A stretch of DNA of 64,000 nt from Opitutia bacterium (GTDB lineage: Bacteria > Verrucomicrobiota > Verrucomicrobiia > Opitutales > Opitutaceae): positions 123,531-187,530 of the forward strand of contig JACPIS010000025.1 in NCBI GenBank assembly GCA_016187925.1, in the 5' to 3' direction. The stretch's first letter is position 1. Every line of letters begins with the position of its first letter. Shown one piece after another: positions 28,470 through 37,562 of this stretch. A program made the translations under genes and the position numbers. The notes below the pieces were generated by a model. The model did not search any database. It worked only from the letters and a program-made list of their open reading frames with translations, and was not told where the DNA came from.

Positions 28470-29015
28470 GTGGACAATCTCGCCATCGACCTCGCCAACC
28501 TGCTGCGCTGGAATCCCGACGGGACGCCGGTCGACCGTCTCGACCTGCCCGAGTGGTTCGCGCCCTATGCGCGCCGCCTGGGGGCGAAGACGGATGATGC
28601 CGCGCTGCGCGAGCAACTGCGCGAGCTGCGGCCGCTGGTGCGCGACTGGCTGGAGAAGCTGGCCAGGCGCACCGGGCGGGCATCGCCAGGCATGCTCGCG
28701 GGCTTGAACGATTGGATCGGGGACGTGCCGGTGAACTGCCGGCTGACGGTGGAGCACGGGCGCGTGGTCCGGCAGGAGCAGCCCGCGGCGCACGGCGCGC
28801 GCTGGCTCGCGGCGGCGCTCGGTCTCGAACTCGCGGAACTGCTGACGGAATACGAGCCGCAGCGCGTGAAGGTGTGTCCGAACCCGCTTTGCCGCTGGGT
28901 CTATTACGACGAGACGCGCGGCAATATCCAGCGCTGGTGCTGTTACGAGTGCGGCAACCGCGACAAGGTCGCCCGCTATCGCGCCCGCCTGAAGAAGCAG
29001 ACGCGCCGGAAATGA
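28470..29015 (+). CDS. ABATE/CGNR zinc-finger protein
   Basis: A 181-residue predicted transcription factor. The N-terminal ABATE-type helical region (LAIDLANLL to EQLRELRPLVRDWLEKL) is followed by the CGNR zinc finger: VCPNPLCRWVYYDETRG and WCCYECGNRDKVARYRAR, with Cys pairs for zinc. Translation begins at GTG 28470. The regulated genes are unknown; the gene stands alone, 99 bp from the divergent arginase-fusion gene. Confidence 0.87.
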   Translation: MDNLAIDLANLLRWNPDGTPVDRLDLPEWFAPYARRLGAKTDDAALREQLRELRPLVRDWLEKLARRTGRASPGMLAGLNDWIGDVPVNCRLTVEHGRVVRQEQPAAHGARWLAAALGLELAELLTEYEPQRVKVCPNPLCRWVYYDETRGNIQRWCCYECGNRDKVARYRARLKKQTRRK

Positions 29016-29051
29016 CGCTCCGCCAGCCGCGGCGGGCGCCGCGAGTGGGAC

Positions 29052-30212
29052 TCAGGCGGCGGCGCGCAGGATCTGCTCGATGCGGGCAGGCGTGAGGTCG
29101 CCGCGTTCGCCGATGGCCGTCACGCCGCGGGCGGTGAGGCGGCGCGCGACTTCGGGAGCAGTGACGGCGGCGTCGACCTGGTAGTCGGCGAGGTGCGTCC
29201 TGATGCCGAGCGACTCGTAGAAGGCGCGGGTTTTTGCGATGGCGGTGTCGATGCGGGCGTCCGCGCTGCCGTCGCGCACGTCCCAGACGCGCTCGGCAAA
29301 CTGGAGAAGTTTTTCGCGCTTCGTGACGCGTTGCAGGTGCAACAGGCTGGGCAGCACGATGGCGAGCGAACGCGCGTGGTCGATGCCGTGCAGCGCGGTG
29401 AGCTCGTGGCCGATGGTGTGGGTGGCCCAGTCCTGCGGCACACCGGGGCTGATCCAGCCGTTGAGCGCGCAGGTGGCGGCCCAGACGAAGTTGGCGCGGG
29501 CGGCGTAGTCGGTCGGCGCGGCCATGGTCTTCGGTGCGACCTCGACGAGCGTGCGGAGCACGCCCTCGGCGAAGCGGTCCTGCACGGCAGCGTCGGCCGG
29601 GTAGGTGAGGTATTGCTCGAGCACATGGCAGAAGGCGTCGCCGATGCCGTTGGCGATCTGGCGTGGTGGCAGCGAGAAGGTCGTCTCGGGGTCGAGCACG
29701 GAGAAACGCGGGAAGACCGACGGGTGGCCGAACGCGAGTTTCTCCTTCAGCGCGCGCCGGCTGATCACGGAGAAGCAGTTGGCCTCGGAACCGGTGGCGG
29801 GCAGCGTGAGCACGGCGCCGAGCGGCAGGGCGGACTTTATCCCGGCGCCCCGTTTCACCACGAAGTCCCACGGGTCGCCCGCGAAGGGCACGGCGGCCGC
29901 GACGAACTTGGCGCCGTCGAGCACGGAGCCGCCGCCGACGGCGAGGATCCAGTCGAGCTTCTCGCGGCGGCAGAGCTCCACGGCGCGCATGAGCGTGTCG
30001 AAATCCGGGTTGGCCTCCACGCCCCAGAACTCGGTGACGGAGCGCGCGCCGAGCGCCTTGAGCACCTGCGCGTGCACGCCGTTGGCCTTGATGCTGCCGC
30101 CGCCGGCGAGCAGGAGGGTGCGCGCGTCGGCCGGGATTTCCTGGGCGAGCTGGGCGATCTGGCCGCGGCCGAAGTGGATGCGCGTGGGGTTGTGGAAGGT
30201 GAAGTTCTCCAT
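29052..30212 (-). CDS. Iron-containing alcohol dehydrogenase, YqhD-like
   Basis: A 386-residue group III alcohol dehydrogenase. FHNPTRIHFGRGQI opens the chain, GGGSVLDGAKF binds NADP, LTLPATGSEANCFSVIS follows, and metal ligands are in GIGDAFCHVLEQYL and HTIGHELTALHGIDHARS. YqhD-like enzymes reduce aldehydes with NADPH. Start ATG 30212; the 605-residue ORF is an upstream extension. No partner genes. Confidence 0.92.
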   Translation of the reverse strand: MENFTFHNPTRIHFGRGQIAQLAQEIPADARTLLLAGGGSIKANGVHAQVLKALGARSVTEFWGVEANPDFDTLMRAVELCRREKLDWILAVGGGSVLDGAKFVAAAVPFAGDPWDFVVKRGAGIKSALPLGAVLTLPATGSEANCFSVISRRALKEKLAFGHPSVFPRFSVLDPETTFSLPPRQIANGIGDAFCHVLEQYLTYPADAAVQDRFAEGVLRTLVEVAPKTMAAPTDYAARANFVWAATCALNGWISPGVPQDWATHTIGHELTALHGIDHARSLAIVLPSLLHLQRVTKREKLLQFAERVWDVRDGSADARIDTAIAKTRAFYESLGIRTHLADYQVDAAVTAPEVARRLTARGVTAIGERGDLTPARIEQILRAAA

Positions 30213-30350
30213 GCCGCCGGACAGTAGCCGCGGGCCGGGCTTTGGCAAACGCCGCGTGCCGGTGGAGCGGCTTGACCCCGGCGCCTGACCGGGGCGACGC
30301 TGAAGAAGTGCGTTGAGGTCGACGCGCGCCATCGCTTCACTCCTGCCTTC

Positions 30351-31253
30351 ATGTCCACCGAGCCCATCCGCTATTTTCACCGCGCGAAGAAGACCGTCGA
30401 GACCGAGCAGGTCTACGGCGAGAAGTGGCTGCGCTGGACCTACGGGAGCGGGCTCGGGCGCTTCGCGTTGAACGCCGTGGTGAAGCGCGCGGTGCTCTCG
30501 CGCTACTACGGCTGGCGGATGTCGATGCGCGACAGCGCCCGCCGCGTGCTGCCATTCATCGCCGACTACAACCTCGACGTGGACGAGTTCGCGAAGAAGC
30601 CGTTCGCGTTTAAAAATTTCAACGACTTCTTCTACCGCGCGCTGAAGTCCGGTGCGCGGCCTATCGCCCCCGGCGACCGCGTGGCGGTGCTGCCGGCGGA
30701 CGGCCGGCACCTGGCGTTCCAGGATGTCGCACTCGCGGAGGGTTTTTATGCGAAGGGCCAGCGGTTCAACCTGGAGTCCTTCCTTGGCGACAAGGCGCTC
30801 GCGCAGGAATTCGCCGGCGGCTCGCTGCTCATCTCGCGGCTGTGCCCGGTGGACTACCACCGGTTTCACTTCCCGATTGGCGGCACGCCGGGCGAGCCGC
30901 GGTTGATCAACGGCTGGCTCTACTCCGTGTCGCCGATCGCGCTGCGGCAGAACCTCGCCTTCCTGTGGGAGAACAAGCGCATGGTCACGCTAGTCGATTC
31001 GCCCGTCTTCGGCCGTGTGGCGGTGGTCGAGATCGGCGCGACGATGGTCGGCAGCATCCTGCAGACGTTCACACCCGGCCGCGCCGTGGCGAAGGGCGAC
31101 GAGATGGGTCTGTTCAAGTTCGGTGGGTCATGCGTCGTGACGATTTTTGCGCCCGGTCGGATCAGGCTCGATGCGGACCTCGTGACGCAGAGCGCGCAGC
31201 AGAGGGAAGTCTACGCGCGCATGGGCGAGCGTCTGGGCGAGGCGGCGGGCTGA
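30351..31253 (+). CDS. psd: Phosphatidylserine decarboxylase
   Basis: A 300-residue type II-like phosphatidylserine decarboxylase proenzyme that makes phosphatidylethanolamine. FNDFFYRALKSGARPI and SRLCPVDYHRFHFPIGG carry conserved catalytic His/Asp segments. The autocleavage motif is FKFGGSCVV, where the Ser after GG becomes the pyruvoyl group. VEIGATMVGSI precedes it. The chain begins at ATG 30351. No phosphatidylserine synthase lies nearby. Confidence 0.93.
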   Translation: MSTEPIRYFHRAKKTVETEQVYGEKWLRWTYGSGLGRFALNAVVKRAVLSRYYGWRMSMRDSARRVLPFIADYNLDVDEFAKKPFAFKNFNDFFYRALKSGARPIAPGDRVAVLPADGRHLAFQDVALAEGFYAKGQRFNLESFLGDKALAQEFAGGSLLISRLCPVDYHRFHFPIGGTPGEPRLINGWLYSVSPIALRQNLAFLWENKRMVTLVDSPVFGRVAVVEIGATMVGSILQTFTPGRAVAKGDEMGLFKFGGSCVVTIFAPGRIRLDADLVTQSAQQREVYARMGERLGEAAG

Positions 31254-31308
31254 GCTTTCTCCGCTTGCGGCAGGGAGGGAAATCGGCAATTCCCCTGAGC
31301 GTTCCTCC

Positions 31309-31389
31309 GCTCGGGTGATGGAATGGCAGACATGCGGGTCTTAGAAGCCCGTGCCGTAAGGCGTGTGGGTTCGAGTCCCACCCCGAGCA
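31309..31389 (+). tRNA. tRNA-Leu (anticodon UAG)
   Basis: A class II tRNA. Acceptor arms are GCTCGGG (31309-31315) and CCCGAGC (31382-31388), with A as discriminator. The anticodon stem CGGGT/GCCCG encloses loop CTTAGAA, giving anticodon TAG, which reads CUN leucine codons. A long variable arm (GCCGTAAGGC) and T-arm GTGGG/CCCAC with TTCGAGT complete the cloverleaf. The CCA end is not encoded. Confidence 0.96.
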
Positions 31390-31393
31390 TTCT

Positions 31394-31912
31394 TCAGGAT
31401 CGAGGAGAAGGCGGCGGGGGGACACCGTCGGGCGACTCGGATTCCAAAGGCGGGGGCGGCACGATGGGCGGATGGATGATGCCGATGCCGGTGTGGCAGG
31501 TGTTACAGGCCTTGAGCAGCTGGAGATAGTCGCGCCGACAGCCGGGGAGGTCGGAGTGTTCGAGACTGGATTCGAGGTAGGCGAGGGGCGGTTGCAGCAT
31601 GAGCGAGGCCATGTAGCCGACCGGTTTGTCCTCGTGGATGACCCCGTGCACCACGATCTCCTCCGCGATGGCGTCCATCTCGTGGTGATAGAAGGCGGCG
31701 AGGGTGAGATTCTCCTGATCGAGGGCCCGGCCGAGTTTCAGGGCCAGCCGGTGCAGCCGGTTCATTTTATCCTCGAGGGGATAGTCCGGTTCGGCGGGAG
31801 CCGGAGCGGCGATGGCGGGCGCGGGATGCGGTGAGACGGAGCGCCACAGCGAGGCGGCGGAAAGCGCGCAGGCGATTACCGAGAGCGCCAGCGCGATCAG
31901 GTTCGGTTTCAT
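31394..31912 (-). CDS. Exported protein with one CxxCH heme motif
   Basis: A 172-residue protein with an N-terminal hydrophobic signal or anchor (LIALALSVIACALSAASLW), a helical middle region (KMNRLHRLALKLGRALDQENL, HHEMDAIAEEIV) and ACNTCHTGIG near residue 137, a c-type heme-binding CxxCH site; His residues in HHE could supply the other ligand. A Pro-rich tail follows. It resembles four-helix cytochrome c' -like proteins but I cannot place it in a named family. It ends the pilin-like operon. Confidence 0.72.
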   Translation of the reverse strand: MKPNLIALALSVIACALSAASLWRSVSPHPAPAIAAPAPAEPDYPLEDKMNRLHRLALKLGRALDQENLTLAAFYHHEMDAIAEEIVVHGVIHEDKPVGYMASLMLQPPLAYLESSLEHSDLPGCRRDYLQLLKACNTCHTGIGIIHPPIVPPPPLESESPDGVPPPPSPRS

Positions 31913-31924
31913 GCCGGGCGTGGT

Positions 31925-32548
31925 TCAGAGCGGGATGGGGACGAACGAGGGCGGGGCGTGGTCGAAGTAAACCATGCCACGCTGATCGCAAAACGGGCAG
32001 GGCATCTTGCCCGTGCCGGCACACATGAAGCACTTGCCGGTATCCGAGCAGGCGGGGCAAATATCGCCGCCGGGGAGATGGCCGGAGCCGTGGCACTCGG
32101 GGCATTTCCCGTCGTTGTGCCCGTCGCAGATGAGGCAGAATTTGAGGAACGAATCGTCGCAAATGGTGCAAGGGGTCTCAAGCGCGGGGCTGCGCCCGGC
32201 GGCGGCATGGAGGTTTTGATACTGCGACCAATGGCGGAGGATGAGATTGCTCCACTCGGTGCGGTGGGCGTCGAGGTGGCGCTGGCGGTAGGCGGCCATC
32301 TGGTCGGCGGCGGTCTGGCGGCGATCCAACTGCCGCTTTGTCCGTTCCAAGGTGGTGAGGCGGGCTGAGGCGAGGTGCTGCTCTGCGGCGGCTTGCTGGG
32401 CGCGGGTCACGAGATCGGGCCGGGGGGTGGCATGGGCGATAATCGCGGCGGGGGCGGGTTTGCTTGCGGGGGAGGCGAACGTGGCAAGTAGGTAGAGCAG
32501 GCCGATGAAGCAACCTACGGCGGCGAGGAGTTGGCGGAGTGTGATCAT
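31925..32548 (-). CDS. Membrane-anchored protein with six CxxC motifs
   Basis: A 207-residue protein. A membrane anchor (LLAAVGCFIGLLYLLATF) and a coiled helical region are followed by CTIC, CLIC, CPEC, CPAC, CFMC and CPFC, with DnaJ-like spacing (CPECHGSGH, CMCAGTGK-like). Such zinc-ribbon arrays bind zinc and often act in protein folding or assembly. It overlaps the upstream pilin-like gene by ATGA, so it probably belongs to the pilus assembly process. Confidence 0.75.
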   Translation of the reverse strand: MITLRQLLAAVGCFIGLLYLLATFASPASKPAPAAIIAHATPRPDLVTRAQQAAAEQHLASARLTTLERTKRQLDRRQTAADQMAAYRQRHLDAHRTEWSNLILRHWSQYQNLHAAAGRSPALETPCTICDDSFLKFCLICDGHNDGKCPECHGSGHLPGGDICPACSDTGKCFMCAGTGKMPCPFCDQRGMVYFDHAPPSFVPIPL

Positions 32549-33963
32549 CGGCGGTCGACGACGCGGATCACCTTACCTTTGATGCCTGCGGTCGCCAAGT
32601 TGTCGACCGAGGCGGAATCGAAGCTGATGATGCTCTTGGAGGTGGACTGGTTGTTCTCGTAGAGCAGGCCGTGCCCCAGGATGACGGAGCCCTTGATGTA
32701 TTGCGTCTGGTTGGCGCTCTTTTGCTCGATCTCGGCGTAGATCGGCGAGTAGACGACGCCGGAGATATTCACCGGCCCGTGGAAGTCGCAAATCGCGGTC
32801 TTGTACATGATGGCGGGCAGGTCGTCCTGAGCGGTGAAGTTGACGAAGCCCGCGGCGCTGATGTTCGCGTTTTTGGCCTGCCGCGCCGAGTTGGTGAAAG
32901 TGGCGGGGTAGCCGGTGGTGTAGGTGGTGGGGTCGCCGATGACCAGGCCGCTGAGGTCGGCCGGATTGATGCTCAGCGGGGTGGTGATCACGAGCTTCTC
33001 GGTGCCGGTCCAGCCAGTGGCGAAGTTCAGGACCAGGGTGCCCCGGATGTTGATGCCGGAGGGATAGCCGGCGGTGTCGAACTTCGGCAGCGTGCCGGAG
33101 TGCTCCACATCCACGGTAATGACGCCCTCCAGCACACCGCCGGGCGCGGCGGCCAGCGCGGCCTTGAATGCGGCGGTGTTGGCGTAGTGGGTGCCCATGA
33201 CATCGCTCACGGCCATGAAGCGGTCGAAGTTGAAGAGCTGGTCGGTGGAGCCGGGGTTGGTGTAGTCGGGGATCTGGTTGGGCGTGCCGAAATTGCCTTG
33301 GGAAATGTCAGCGGTCGGGATATGTGCGTTGGCGGACTGGTTGACGGTGCCGTTGGCGATGACACCGCCGTCGATGAAGGTCCGGTTGACGGTCGAGGCG
33401 TTCACGACGACGTTGCCGGCCTGGGCGTTGGACTTGGCGACGGCGGTGGAGGTGCTGCCCTGTGCGGTGCTGATGATGGCGGCACCCCAGCCGTAGATCA
33501 TGGTGAGGCGCAGGTTCACGGTCTTGGTCACGCTGCCAACGGTGGCGGTGCTGACAATGCGGGCGGTCGACGGAGAAGTGGCCCCTACGGGCAACCAGAC
33601 CTGCGTTTGCACGGACTGGTTGATGAAGGGAGTCGTGATGGTGCGCGTGTAGCAGTTTTCGTCAGCTGTGCTCAGGGTGCTGTCGAGCGTGTAGGGGAAG
33701 CTGGCGTCGGTGGTCAGCCCGAGCGGCACGTTGGACGGGCTGTTGGTGTAGGCGCGGTCGAGATCGCTCGCCGCGATGGAGCCGCCGCCATCAGCAAACT
33801 GGTAGGCGGTGGTGAGGCGTTTCCGCCCGCCGGCGACACCCACCTGTTGGGTCAGATACAACGCTACGCTGCCGATCACGGCGATCAGGGCCATGGCGAT
33901 CACGATATAGGCGATGATGGAGCCGCGGCGCGGATTGCGGGAGAGGTGGGGAGGGAGTTTCAT
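32545..33963 (-). CDS. PilX-like pilus assembly protein
   Basis: A 472-residue protein with one N-terminal membrane helix (GSIIAYIVIAMALIAVIGSVALYL) after a short basic leader, like PilX-N proteins of type IV pilus minor-pilin operons. The rest is Ser/Thr/Gly-rich and beta-like. The family match is positional plus N-terminal. It follows two prepilin-like genes on the same strand. Confidence 0.65.
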   Translation of the reverse strand: MKLPPHLSRNPRRGSIIAYIVIAMALIAVIGSVALYLTQQVGVAGGRKRLTTAYQFADGGGSIAASDLDRAYTNSPSNVPLGLTTDASFPYTLDSTLSTADENCYTRTITTPFINQSVQTQVWLPVGATSPSTARIVSTATVGSVTKTVNLRLTMIYGWGAAIISTAQGSTSTAVAKSNAQAGNVVVNASTVNRTFIDGGVIANGTVNQSANAHIPTADISQGNFGTPNQIPDYTNPGSTDQLFNFDRFMAVSDVMGTHYANTAAFKAALAAAPGGVLEGVITVDVEHSGTLPKFDTAGYPSGINIRGTLVLNFATGWTGTEKLVITTPLSINPADLSGLVIGDPTTYTTGYPATFTNSARQAKNANISAAGFVNFTAQDDLPAIMYKTAICDFHGPVNISGVVYSPIYAEIEQKSANQTQYIKGSVILGHGLLYENNQSTSKSIISFDSASVDNLATAGIKGKVIRVVDRR

Positions 33964-33990
33964 GGTTAAAAGGGCAGCCGCCCGGGTGGG

Positions 33991-34566
33991 TCAGTTCAGG
34001 CGGGAGGCGCTGCTGATGATTTCCACGCGCTGACCGCGGGCGGAGTTGTCCCCGCCGCTGACGGCGAAGCTGAGGGAGACAGTCTTGGTGCTGGTGGCCG
34101 CGAAATAGTTTGCGCCACCGATTCTGCTGATGCGGCGGGCCAGCAACTGTGCGGTGGCCGTCGCCGTGGGTTTGTAGGACAGGGTGTTGTCCGTCAGTGT
34201 GGCGGGGTCGCTGTCGGCATCGGAGAACTGAAAGGTTTCCTGGTGGTCGGGGTCGTTGTAGAGATTGCCATCGCCGTCGGAGTCGGTGGTCGGATCATCG
34301 TCGATGTCGATGACGAGAGTGCCGCCGCTGTTCTGGACGGAGAAGCTGTGACAAAGGCGGGTGCGCTGCACGATGAGCGTGGCGGCGTTGCCCGCCTGTT
34401 GGTTATAGACGGCTTGGTTCGTCACGTTCAGCGCCGAGATGCCGGCGTAGCGCATATAAGTGAGAAATCCGACGGTGACGAACGATACGATGGTCGCCGA
34501 CACCATCAGCTCGACGAGGCTGAAGGCGGATGCGCCGGCGCGGCGGAAGTCGGGGCGGAGTGTCAT
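33991..34566 (-). CDS. Type IV prepilin-like protein (PilW-like)
   Basis: A 191-residue prepilin-like protein with leader RRAGASAFSLVELMVSATIV: an AFSLVE-type processing site with Glu5 and a hydrophobic helix. The body has an Asp-rich stretch (DIDDDPTTDSDGDGN). Start ATG 34566 shares one base with the stop of the upstream gene. It should be cleaved by a prepilin peptidase not encoded here. Confidence 0.8.
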   Translation of the reverse strand: MTLRPDFRRAGASAFSLVELMVSATIVSFVTVGFLTYMRYAGISALNVTNQAVYNQQAGNAATLIVQRTRLCHSFSVQNSGGTLVIDIDDDPTTDSDGDGNLYNDPDHQETFQFSDADSDPATLTDNTLSYKPTATATAQLLARRISRIGGANYFAATSTKTVSLSFAVSGGDNSARGQRVEIISSASRLN

Positions 34567-35060
34567 CAGCTCAATCTCGCGTTGGCGACCGAGTGCTCGT
34601 TGATCACGGTCTGGGTGGTGATGGTGACGGGCTTGTTCTGGTAAGTGTAGGTGGCCACGACGGTGACCAGATGCCCGCTGGAAACGACCGAGACGGTGCT
34701 GGTGAGAGTGACGTTCACCACGATGGAGCCGCCGCCTTCGCTGAGGGTGATCGGTACGGTGTCCGTGACCGTGTTGGCCGTGGAGAGAAACGGGGCCGCG
34801 GGCGGCGCGTAGTTCTGCGCGCGGAACCACTCCTGCTTGCTCTCGACCAAGGCGAGAGCCGAGTTGTAGACGCCCTGCCGCCGGGCGGTGCCGTGCATGG
34901 TGGTGAGGGCGGAGAGGCCGCCGATCAACAACAGGCTGAAGAGGGTGAGCGCGATGACGACCTCCACGAGGGAGAGGCCGCGCTGGAGGCGGGGCACAGG
35001 CAACAAGCAGGGCGCGACGTGGGCCGCGCGTGGATAAGCAGGGCTGGCTGGATGGCTCAC
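34566..35060 (-). CDS. Type IV prepilin-like protein (PilV-like)
   Basis: A 164-residue protein with QRGLSLVEVVIALTLFSLL: a prepilin cleavage site (Gly before LSLVE) and hydrophobic helix near residue 28. It is the first gene of the pilin-like set and lies 98 bp after the response regulator gene. Confidence 0.8.
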   Translation of the reverse strand: MSHPASPAYPRAAHVAPCLLPVPRLQRGLSLVEVVIALTLFSLLLIGGLSALTTMHGTARRQGVYNSALALVESKQEWFRAQNYAPPAAPFLSTANTVTDTVPITLSEGGGSIVVNVTLTSTVSVVSSGHLVTVVATYTYQNKPVTITTQTVINEHSVANARLS

Positions 35061-35158
35061 GATGGCTTCATCCTACGGCGATCGGCGCAATCGCGACAGA
35101 GTCGGGCGACTCCCGAAAACGGGTGGTGTGCTCAGGCCCGAAATTACCTACTCATTCC

Positions 35159-35839
35159 CTATTCAGGCCGGGTAGGGCGATTGTTCAGATACAATGCCGT
35201 GGCCTGCGAACGGCGTTCGATGCCGAGTTTCTGGAACATATTGGCGATGTAATTCTTCACGGTGTTGGTGCTCAGGCCCAGGAGATCGGCGATTTCCTTG
35301 TTGGTGTGCCCTTCGGCCATGGCGGCGAGGACGCGCCGTTCCTGCGGGGAGAGCGAGGCGAGGGCCGAAGGGGTGTCCGACCGCGTTTGATTCTGGCGGA
35401 TGATGTCGAGCACCCGCATGGCGATGTCTCCGGTAAACACCGGGCGTCCGGCGAAGCCGTCTTCGATGGCCTGGATCAGCGTGGCCGGGTGGATTTCCTT
35501 GAGCAGGTAACCCTGTGCTCCGGCGATCACCGAATCGTAGATGGAGCGGTCGTCGGTGGATGACGTGAGCACGATCACGCAGGTCGCGGGGAGCAGCTCG
35601 CGGAGCTTGCGGCAGGTGTTGAGGCCGCTGTCGTCGGGCAGGCGCAGGTCGAGCAGCACCACGTCGGGGCGCAGCCGTTGCGCCTCGGCCACGGCGCTGA
35701 AGGCGGTGTCGGCCTCGCCGACAATCTGCAGGTGTTCCGAGGTGGGTTCGCTTTCGATGGCGGCGCGGATGCCGTGTCGGACGAGGGGGCTGTCGTCAAC
35801 GATAAGGATGCTGATGGTGGCGGCGGCGGCGGCGGTCAT
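35159..35839 (-). CDS. LuxR/NarL-type response regulator
   Basis: A 226-residue regulator: receiver domain with ILIVDDSPLVRHGI, phospho-Asp in VVLLDLRLPDDSG, and Lys in GYLLKEIHPATL; C-terminal HTH with LSPQERRVLAAMAEGHTNKEIA and LSTNTVKNYIANMFQKLG. The start ATG 35839 overlaps the kinase stop (ATGA). It is the probable target of the adjacent kinase and may control the pilin-like genes. Confidence 0.93.
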   Translation of the reverse strand: MTAAAAATISILIVDDSPLVRHGIRAAIESEPTSEHLQIVGEADTAFSAVAEAQRLRPDVVLLDLRLPDDSGLNTCRKLRELLPATCVIVLTSSTDDRSIYDSVIAGAQGYLLKEIHPATLIQAIEDGFAGRPVFTGDIAMRVLDIIRQNQTRSDTPSALASLSPQERRVLAAMAEGHTNKEIADLLGLSTNTVKNYIANMFQKLGIERRSQATALYLNNRPTRPE

Positions 35840-37413
35840 GGGGGGAGCTTGTTGGAGGACAGTTTGAGATTGATGCGGGTTCCCCGGTTGGGGCTGGAGT
35901 CGATCTCGAGACGGCCGCCGAGCGCGACGGCCCGCTCGCCGAGGTTGCCGAGGCCGCGGCCGCCCGGCCTGACGGTCTCGGGGTCGAAGCCGCGACCGTC
36001 GTCGCCCACGGTGAGGGTCGAGCCCTCCGGGGTGCGTTGCCACGAGACGGAGAGGCGCGACGGCCGGCCGTGCCGCAGGGCATTGCTGATCGCTTCGCGG
36101 ACGAACTGCAGGGCCTGGCTGCGAAGCAGCGGAGCGTGGTCGGCCACGAGGGTCTCGTCGATGTCGAGCTCGGTGACCACGGGGCCCGGCCCGTGGAGCA
36201 ATTGGATGAGCCGCGCCACGGCCTCGCCGAAGGAAGTGTCGAGCGGCTTCGGATCGGCGCGTTCGACGTGGCTGCGCAACTCGAGGATGATCCGGTTCAG
36301 TTCGCTCCGGGTTTCGTCCAGGAGCTTTTGCGCCGCGGGAAGATCGCGGTTCATGATCGACTGGATGCTGCTGAGCGCCATGCCGGCGCCGTAGATGCCC
36401 TGGATCGCACCGTCGTGGAGTTCGCGGCCGAGCCGGGCCCGCTCCTCGAGGTTGAGCGCGAGCAGTTCGCGGTCGCGCAGCGAGGATTGCACGAGGCGGG
36501 CCAGCTGGCCGAATTCATCGCGATGATGCAACAGCGGGGCGAGCGGCGCCGGATCGTCCATCGCGAGGCTTTTCCGCACGAGCGAGAACGGCCGGAGGAT
36601 CCAGTAGTGCAGCAGCACGCCCAGCAGCAGGAGCATGCCCACGCTGTTGAGGACGAAGAGGACGACCTCCAGACGCTCCTGCGCGGGATCCTCCGCCAAC
36701 GGATTCACCACGCGGTAATCCAGCCCGGCGATGGGCTGGCCGCGCTGGTCGAGCAGCGGCAGCCACGCCTCCAATTCTTCGGGCCGCGTACGGCCGGCCT
36801 GGTACTTCGCCGGAGTCAGGACGATCTGGCCCTGGCCGGCGTCGGCGAGGTCCTCCAGCATGGGCTGGCCCCAGCGTTTGGCGGCGAGCAGCCATCCGGC
36901 GGCCGGACTGCGCCGGTCCAGATCGGACGCGGGCAGGATGGGCATGCCTTGGATCTGATAAAGCCCGTCGCCGAGCATCGCGAAGAAACTGAAATGGTCG
37001 TTCGTCTGGAAATGCGCGGACAATTCATCCACCGGCACGGGGGCGCTGCCCAGGGCGGAGTCGGTCGGTCGGTTCAGGCCGTAGACGACCGCCCCGTCGC
37101 GGTTGAGCACCCACACAGCATCGATGCGGTAAATGTCGAGGCGGCTCTTGATGGATTTGTCGGCCCATGCCGGGTCGTGATTGGTGAGAAATTCCACCAT
37201 GCCGCTGCGGGTGGCGTAATTGCGCAGATAGCGGTAGGTCGGTCGCGAAGTCGTGCTGACCAACCGCTGCAGCCGGAGCGAGAGATCCGCCTCGCGTTTT
37301 TGCTGCGCGAGCACGTCCTCGTTTTTTTGGATGTCTTCGAAAAACAGAAAGGTCCCCAGAAAGACCAGGCTGAGCAACGAAAGCAGCGCTAGGATTCGGA
37401 GTCGGATGGTCAT
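35836..37413 (-). CDS. NarX-type sensor histidine kinase
   Basis: A 525-residue kinase with two membrane helices (LALLSLLSLVFLGTFLFF and VLFVLNSVGMLLLLGVLLHY), a ~210-residue extracytoplasmic sensor between them, and a HisKA_3 domain with phospho-His in LGRELHDGAIQGIYG. The ATPase has FVREAISNALRHG (N box), GDDGRGFDP and GRGLGNLGERA. The signal is unknown. It is coupled to the response regulator. Confidence 0.92.
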   Translation of the reverse strand: MTIRLRILALLSLLSLVFLGTFLFFEDIQKNEDVLAQQKREADLSLRLQRLVSTTSRPTYRYLRNYATRSGMVEFLTNHDPAWADKSIKSRLDIYRIDAVWVLNRDGAVVYGLNRPTDSALGSAPVPVDELSAHFQTNDHFSFFAMLGDGLYQIQGMPILPASDLDRRSPAAGWLLAAKRWGQPMLEDLADAGQGQIVLTPAKYQAGRTRPEELEAWLPLLDQRGQPIAGLDYRVVNPLAEDPAQERLEVVLFVLNSVGMLLLLGVLLHYWILRPFSLVRKSLAMDDPAPLAPLLHHRDEFGQLARLVQSSLRDRELLALNLEERARLGRELHDGAIQGIYGAGMALSSIQSIMNRDLPAAQKLLDETRSELNRIILELRSHVERADPKPLDTSFGEAVARLIQLLHGPGPVVTELDIDETLVADHAPLLRSQALQFVREAISNALRHGRPSRLSVSWQRTPEGSTLTVGDDGRGFDPETVRPGGRGLGNLGERAVALGGRLEIDSSPNRGTRINLKLSSNKLPP

Positions 37414-37562
37414 GAACTCGCCACTCGGCGGGCGTCAAGGTAGGTCTGGATGGCTCTAGACAGGCAACATCAATTACTCAGCATATATTGAGGCGACAAG
37501 GCCCCTCCATTAGCCGGTGAGTCCGCCAGTCTGCCGCCCTGCCCTGCAGAACCGCTTGCAGG

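Noticed and set aside
31323-31529. 68-residue ORF over the tRNA
   Set aside because: It overlaps a complete tRNA-Leu cloverleaf and has no family signal.
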